Origin: Azospirillum sp.
GTDB taxonomy: Bacteria > Pseudomonadota > Alphaproteobacteria > Azospirillales > Azospirillaceae
DNA length: 64,000 bases
Direction: 5' to 3'
NCBI GenBank assembly: GCA_027486405.1
Contig: JAIXPD010000054.1
Span: 1 to 64,000 of the forward strand
Part shown: one piece after another, positions 61,456 to 64,000 of the stretch
Numbering within the stretch: position 1 is the stretch's first letter
How the letters are laid out: every line of letters starts with the position of its first letter
Position numbers and translations under genes: made by a program
The notes under the pieces: model-generated
Told to the model about the DNA's origin: nothing
The model's input: only the letters and a program-made list of their open reading frames with translations
The model's database searches: none

Positions 61456-62407
61456 GGCCTGGTCCTTCACCGCGTGTCAACGGGCCTCGGGTCAATTCCA
61501 GGGCGCGGGCGTAGACGGCGCGTTTGGGTTGGCCGGTGCGGGCGGCGACGTCGGCCGCCGCGTCGCGCACCGACAGACGGGTCAGCGCCTCGCGCAGCAG
61601 GCTGTCGATGTCGGCCTCGCTGGGGGCCTCCTCCGCGCCGGGCGGACCGATGACGAGCACCACCTCGCCGCGCGGCGGACCGGCCTCGGCGTAATGGGCG
61701 GCCAGTTCGGGCAGGGTTCCGCGCCGGACCTCTTCATACAGCTTGGTCAACTCGCGGGCGACGGCGGCCTCGCGCGGGCCGAGAATGTCGGCGAGATCGG
61801 CCAGCGAGTCCGGCAGGCGCTGCGGCGATTCAAAGAACACCAGGGTGGCGGGGACGTTTTTCAGCTCCCCGGCGGTGGCGCGGCGGGCGCTGCTCTTGTT
61901 CGGCAGGAACCCGGCGAAGAGGAAACGGTCGGTCGGCAGCCCGGACAGCACCAGCGCCACCAGCGGGGCCGACGCACCGGGCAGGGTGGTGACGGCCACC
62001 CCGGCCGCGACACAGTCGCGCACCAGCTTGTAACCGGGATCGGACACCAGCGGCGTCCCGGCGTCGGTGACGAGCGCGATGGACTCCCCGGCCTGCATCC
62101 GCTCGATCAGGATCGGGCGCATCTTGGCGGCGTTGTGCTCGTGATAGGACACGAACGGGGTGTGGATGCCGTGGATCCCCATCAGCTTGGCGGTGACGCG
62201 GGTGTCCTCGCAGGCGATGGCCGTGGCGCGGCCCAGCGTGTCCAGCGCGCGCAGCGTGATGTCGGCGGCGTTCCCGATCGGGGTGGCGACGACATAAAGA
62301 CCGGGCGCGAGTTTACTTAAGGACTCCGTGCCGCTACCTTGGGCGTCGGTTTGAGCCGTAGCGGATGTGGAGACGATCGGTGGCGCGCTTGGCAACAGCT
62401 TTCTCAC
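61448..62407 (-). CDS. rsmI: 16S rRNA (cytidine1402-2'-O)-methyltransferase
   Basis: The SAM-dependent tetrapyrrole-methylase-fold enzyme modifies C1402 in the decoding centre. LAPGLYVVATPIGNAADITL, ACEDTRVT, ALVTDAGTPLVSDPG and LPGASAPLVALVLSGLP blocks are all present. The start is uncertain: GTG at 62407 (319 residues) and TTG at 62395 (315 residues) both give a 33-37-residue leader before the conserved core. Either overlaps the divergent LpoA-like gene if that starts at 62365. yraN follows with overlap. Confidence 0.93.
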   Translation of the reverse strand: MRKLLPSAPPIVSTSATAQTDAQGSGTESLSKLAPGLYVVATPIGNAADITLRALDTLGRATAIACEDTRVTAKLMGIHGIHTPFVSYHEHNAAKMRPILIERMQAGESIALVTDAGTPLVSDPGYKLVRDCVAAGVAVTTLPGASAPLVALVLSGLPTDRFLFAGFLPNKSSARRATAGELKNVPATLVFFESPQRLPDSLADLADILGPREAAVARELTKLYEEVRRGTLPELAAHYAEAGPPRGEVVLVIGPPGAEEAPSEADIDSLLREALTRLSVRDAAADVAARTGQPKRAVYARALELTRGPLTRGEGPGHG

Positions 62408-63606
62408 TGGGTCTGAAACGTCACGGGGGTCTGAAACGTCGCGGCGTGGCGGCCATGCTGGTCGCCGTCGGGCTGTCGGCGTGCTCGACTGTAACGGCCC
62501 CGCCGCCCGTGGCACAAGGGGCGCAAAAGACCACCCCGACCGCCACCGCCCCGGCCCCGGTTGCCGATGCGTCGCAAAACGTCAAGGTGGCGCTGCTCGT
62601 CCCGCTGTCGGGACCGAGTGCCGCCATCGGGCAAACCATGCTCGACGCCGCGCAACTCGCCCTGTTCGACATGGCGGGCGACCGGTTCGAACTGCTGCCG
62701 CGCGACACCAAGGGAACCCCGGCCGGGGCGGCGGATGCCGCGCGTCAGGCCCTGGCGGAGGGCGCGCGCCTCATCCTCGGCCCGCTGTTCGCGGCGGAGG
62801 TGGCGGCGGTCAAGCCGGTGGCCCAGCCCGCCGGGGTCGATGTGCTGGCCTTCACCACCGATTGGAACCAGGCGGGCAACGGGGCCTTCGTCATGGGCTT
62901 CGTGCCCGGCGATCAGGTCGAACGGGTGACGGGCTTCGCCAAATCGCGCGGCATCAGCCGCTTCGTCGTGCTGGCCCCCCGCACCCCCTATGGCGACGCC
63001 GTGGTCGGCGCGATGCAGGGGGCGACGCAGAAATTCGGCGCGACCGTCCAGGTCGAACGCTACGACGCCGCCGCCACCGATCTGTCCGGCCCGGCCCGGC
63101 AGGTGGCGCAGGGCGCTGGCCAGCCGCAAGCGGTGCTGTTGGCCGAGGGTGGCAGCCGCGCCCAGGCGCTGGCCGCCGCGCTGGCGGCCAACGGCGTGTC
63201 GCCGCAGCAGGTCAAGCTGCTGGGGACCGGCCTGTGGGACGACGCCCAGCAGGGCAGCAGCCTGGGGCAGGAACCGGCCCTGGTCGGCGGCTGGTACGCC
63301 GCGCCGACGCCGCAGGCCCGCGCCGCCTTCGAAGCGAAGTTCGAGCAGACCTATGGCCGCAAGCCGCAGCGCATCGCCACCTTGGCCTATGACGCCACGT
63401 CGGTCGCCGCCGTGCTGGCCCGCGCCGGGCGTGGCGTGGACCGCAGCGCGATGACCAACCCCAGCGGCTTCGAAGGCTTGGACGGGTTGTTCCGCCTGCG
63501 CGCCAACGGCGCGGTCGAACGCGGTCTGGCGGTGCTGGAGGTGGCCCCGACCGGCGCGCGCATCATCGACCCGGCCCCGTCGAACTTCGACGTTCTCGGC
63601 CAATAA
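62365..63606 (+). CDS. penicillin-binding protein activator, LpoA-like lipoprotein
   Basis: The 413-residue precursor has a lipoprotein signal with lipobox LSAC (Cys40) after an Arg-rich start that contains a GLKRHG/GLKRRG duplication. A periplasmic-binding-protein (Leu/Ile/Val type I) fold follows (VALLVPLSGPSAAIGQTMLD), as in the C-terminal part of LpoA. It probably anchors in the outer membrane and activates a class A PBP. The rsmI-lpoA divergent order is also known from E. coli (yraL-yraM). Start choices include ATG 62365 and GTG 62380. Confidence 0.9.
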   Translation: MWRRSVARLATAFSLGLKRHGGLKRRGVAAMLVAVGLSACSTVTAPPPVAQGAQKTTPTATAPAPVADASQNVKVALLVPLSGPSAAIGQTMLDAAQLALFDMAGDRFELLPRDTKGTPAGAADAARQALAEGARLILGPLFAAEVAAVKPVAQPAGVDVLAFTTDWNQAGNGAFVMGFVPGDQVERVTGFAKSRGISRFVVLAPRTPYGDAVVGAMQGATQKFGATVQVERYDAAATDLSGPARQVAQGAGQPQAVLLAEGGSRAQALAAALAANGVSPQQVKLLGTGLWDDAQQGSSLGQEPALVGGWYAAPTPQARAAFEAKFEQTYGRKPQRIATLAYDATSVAAVLARAGRGVDRSAMTNPSGFEGLDGLFRLRANGAVERGLAVLEVAPTGARIIDPAPSNFDVLGQ

Positions 63607-63632
63607 ACGCTTTCAGTCAGCAACAGACCATT

Positions 63633-63665
63633 CTCCCGGTTCCGCGCGTGGCGGGGCCGGGGGAG
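63633..63665. terminator. imperfect hairpin between lpoA-like and holA
   Basis: CTCCCGGTTCCGC can pair with GCGGGGCCGGGGGAG through wobble pairs and a small bulge. It lies between convergent genes without a clear T-tract. Confidence 0.35.
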
Positions 63666-63680
63666 TTCGGTGTGTGGAAT

Positions 63681-64000
63681 TCAGCGCCGCGCGGCCAGCG
63701 AGGCCAGTTGAAACAGCACGCGCGCGCAGATGGTTTCGTCGGGCATGTGGGTTTTCTTGCAATCCGCCTCGGCGTCCACCAGCCGTTCCAACGCCTGACG
63801 CACCAGATTGGGCGACCAGCGCCGGGCCTGCCCGATCAGGCGGCTTTTCAGCTTGAAAAACACCGGCGGGCGCAGCGACTCGACGGCGGCCTCGGCGGAT
63901 TTGCCCGCCGCGATCTGCCCGCCGATCAGATGCAGGCGCTGGAAATGGCGCTGCGCCCCGCGCAGGATCGGCACGGGCGAGGTGCCTTCGGCGAACAGCC
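63681..64000 (-). CDS. holA: DNA polymerase III delta subunit, C-terminal part (runs off window)
   Basis: About 106 codons of the C-terminal collar domain are present: AEGTSPVPILRGAQRHFQRL, then PPVFFKLKSRLIGQARRWSP and LERLVDAEADCKKTHMPDET. The gene starts beyond base 64000. HolA is the clamp-loader subunit that opens the beta clamp. The frame is intact to the stop at 63681. Confidence 0.9.
   Translation of the reverse strand, partial: LFAEGTSPVPILRGAQRHFQRLHLIGGQIAAGKSAEAAVESLRPPVFFKLKSRLIGQARRWSPNLVRQALERLVDAEADCKKTHMPDETICARVLFQLASLAARR

Overview
The window looks like a chromosomal segment of a GC-rich alphaproteobacterium, most likely from the Rhodospirillales (Azospirillum/Rhodospirillum relatives). 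Supporting signs are the chromosome-origin arrangement ppsR - oriC - hemE - hemH - hemJ - rho, the order hisB-hisH-(GNAT)-hisA-hisF-hisE-hinT, a Tim44-like adaptor next to mltA, and GANTC (CcrM-type) sites clustered in the putative origin. This placement is inferred from gene content only. Nearly everything is housekeeping DNA. No transposase, phage module, CRISPR array, rRNA or tRNA gene was recognised.

Layout. 1-5.5 kb: a REP-like repeat end, a DUF255 protein, O6-alkylguanine-DNA repair, a quinone oxidoreductase, and a divergent LysR/LysE-exporter pair. 5.5-9.2 kb (minus strand): dnaQ, coaE, aroE, maf and ppsR, partly overlapping. 9.24-9.6 kb: a non-coding stretch with six DnaA-box-like 9-mers and five GANTC sites, interpreted as oriC. 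9.6-14 kb (plus strand): hemE, hemH, hemJ and rho. 14-19.2 kb: secB, fxsA, Tim44-like, mltA and a diguanylate cyclase. 19.3-23.5 kb (minus): hinT and the histidine genes. 23.7-27.4 kb: a lipoprotein with a degenerate protease-like domain, then hslVU. 27.4-33.4 kb (minus): SDR, Xre regulator, Smr protein, RNA 2',3'-cyclic phosphodiesterase, aldo/keto reductase, FIST protein and a GDSL esterase, the last divergent from the ybbA/ybbP-type ABC transporter. 37-47.8 kb: BI-1 protein, a second diguanylate cyclase and the heat-shock set dnaJ, dnaK, grpE and hrcA, separated by an AT-rich, gene-poor stretch and a few small genes. 47.9-54.6 kb: creatininase-like protein, two YeeE/YedE half-transporters, FadL porin, comM, an HhH protein and a secreted alpha/beta hydrolase. 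55-57.7 kb: a decaying patch with two internally deleted genes, several very small ORFs, a MarR regulator and a catalytically altered pyroglutamyl-peptidase homologue. 57.7-64 kb: trpS, a 23-residue leucine-rich peptide gene, gshB, SirB1-like, yraN, rsmI, an LpoA-like lipoprotein and the 3' part of holA.

The most notable non-genic signal is a family of four ~247-bp elements (about 30.2, 37.8, 45.8 and 56.8 kb). All are intergenic. They share terminal inverted repeats beginning CAGGGCAATCG, inner inverted segments that could fold the element into one long hairpin, and 9-10-bp flanking direct repeats at three of the four sites (perfect at the fourth copy). They behave like a non-autonomous MITE. 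The end sequence and duplication length suggest mobilisation by an ISAs1-type transposase located elsewhere, which is an inference.

Other signals worth attention are the oriC candidate, a C15 peptidase homologue lacking its catalytic Cys, a carboxymuconolactone-decarboxylase gene that has lost its central CxxC segment, paired palindromes upstream of dnaK, a hairpin at the predicted hrcA start point, the Leu-rich mini-gene with its own RBS and terminator-like hairpin, and two divergent gene pairs whose 5' ends touch or overlap.
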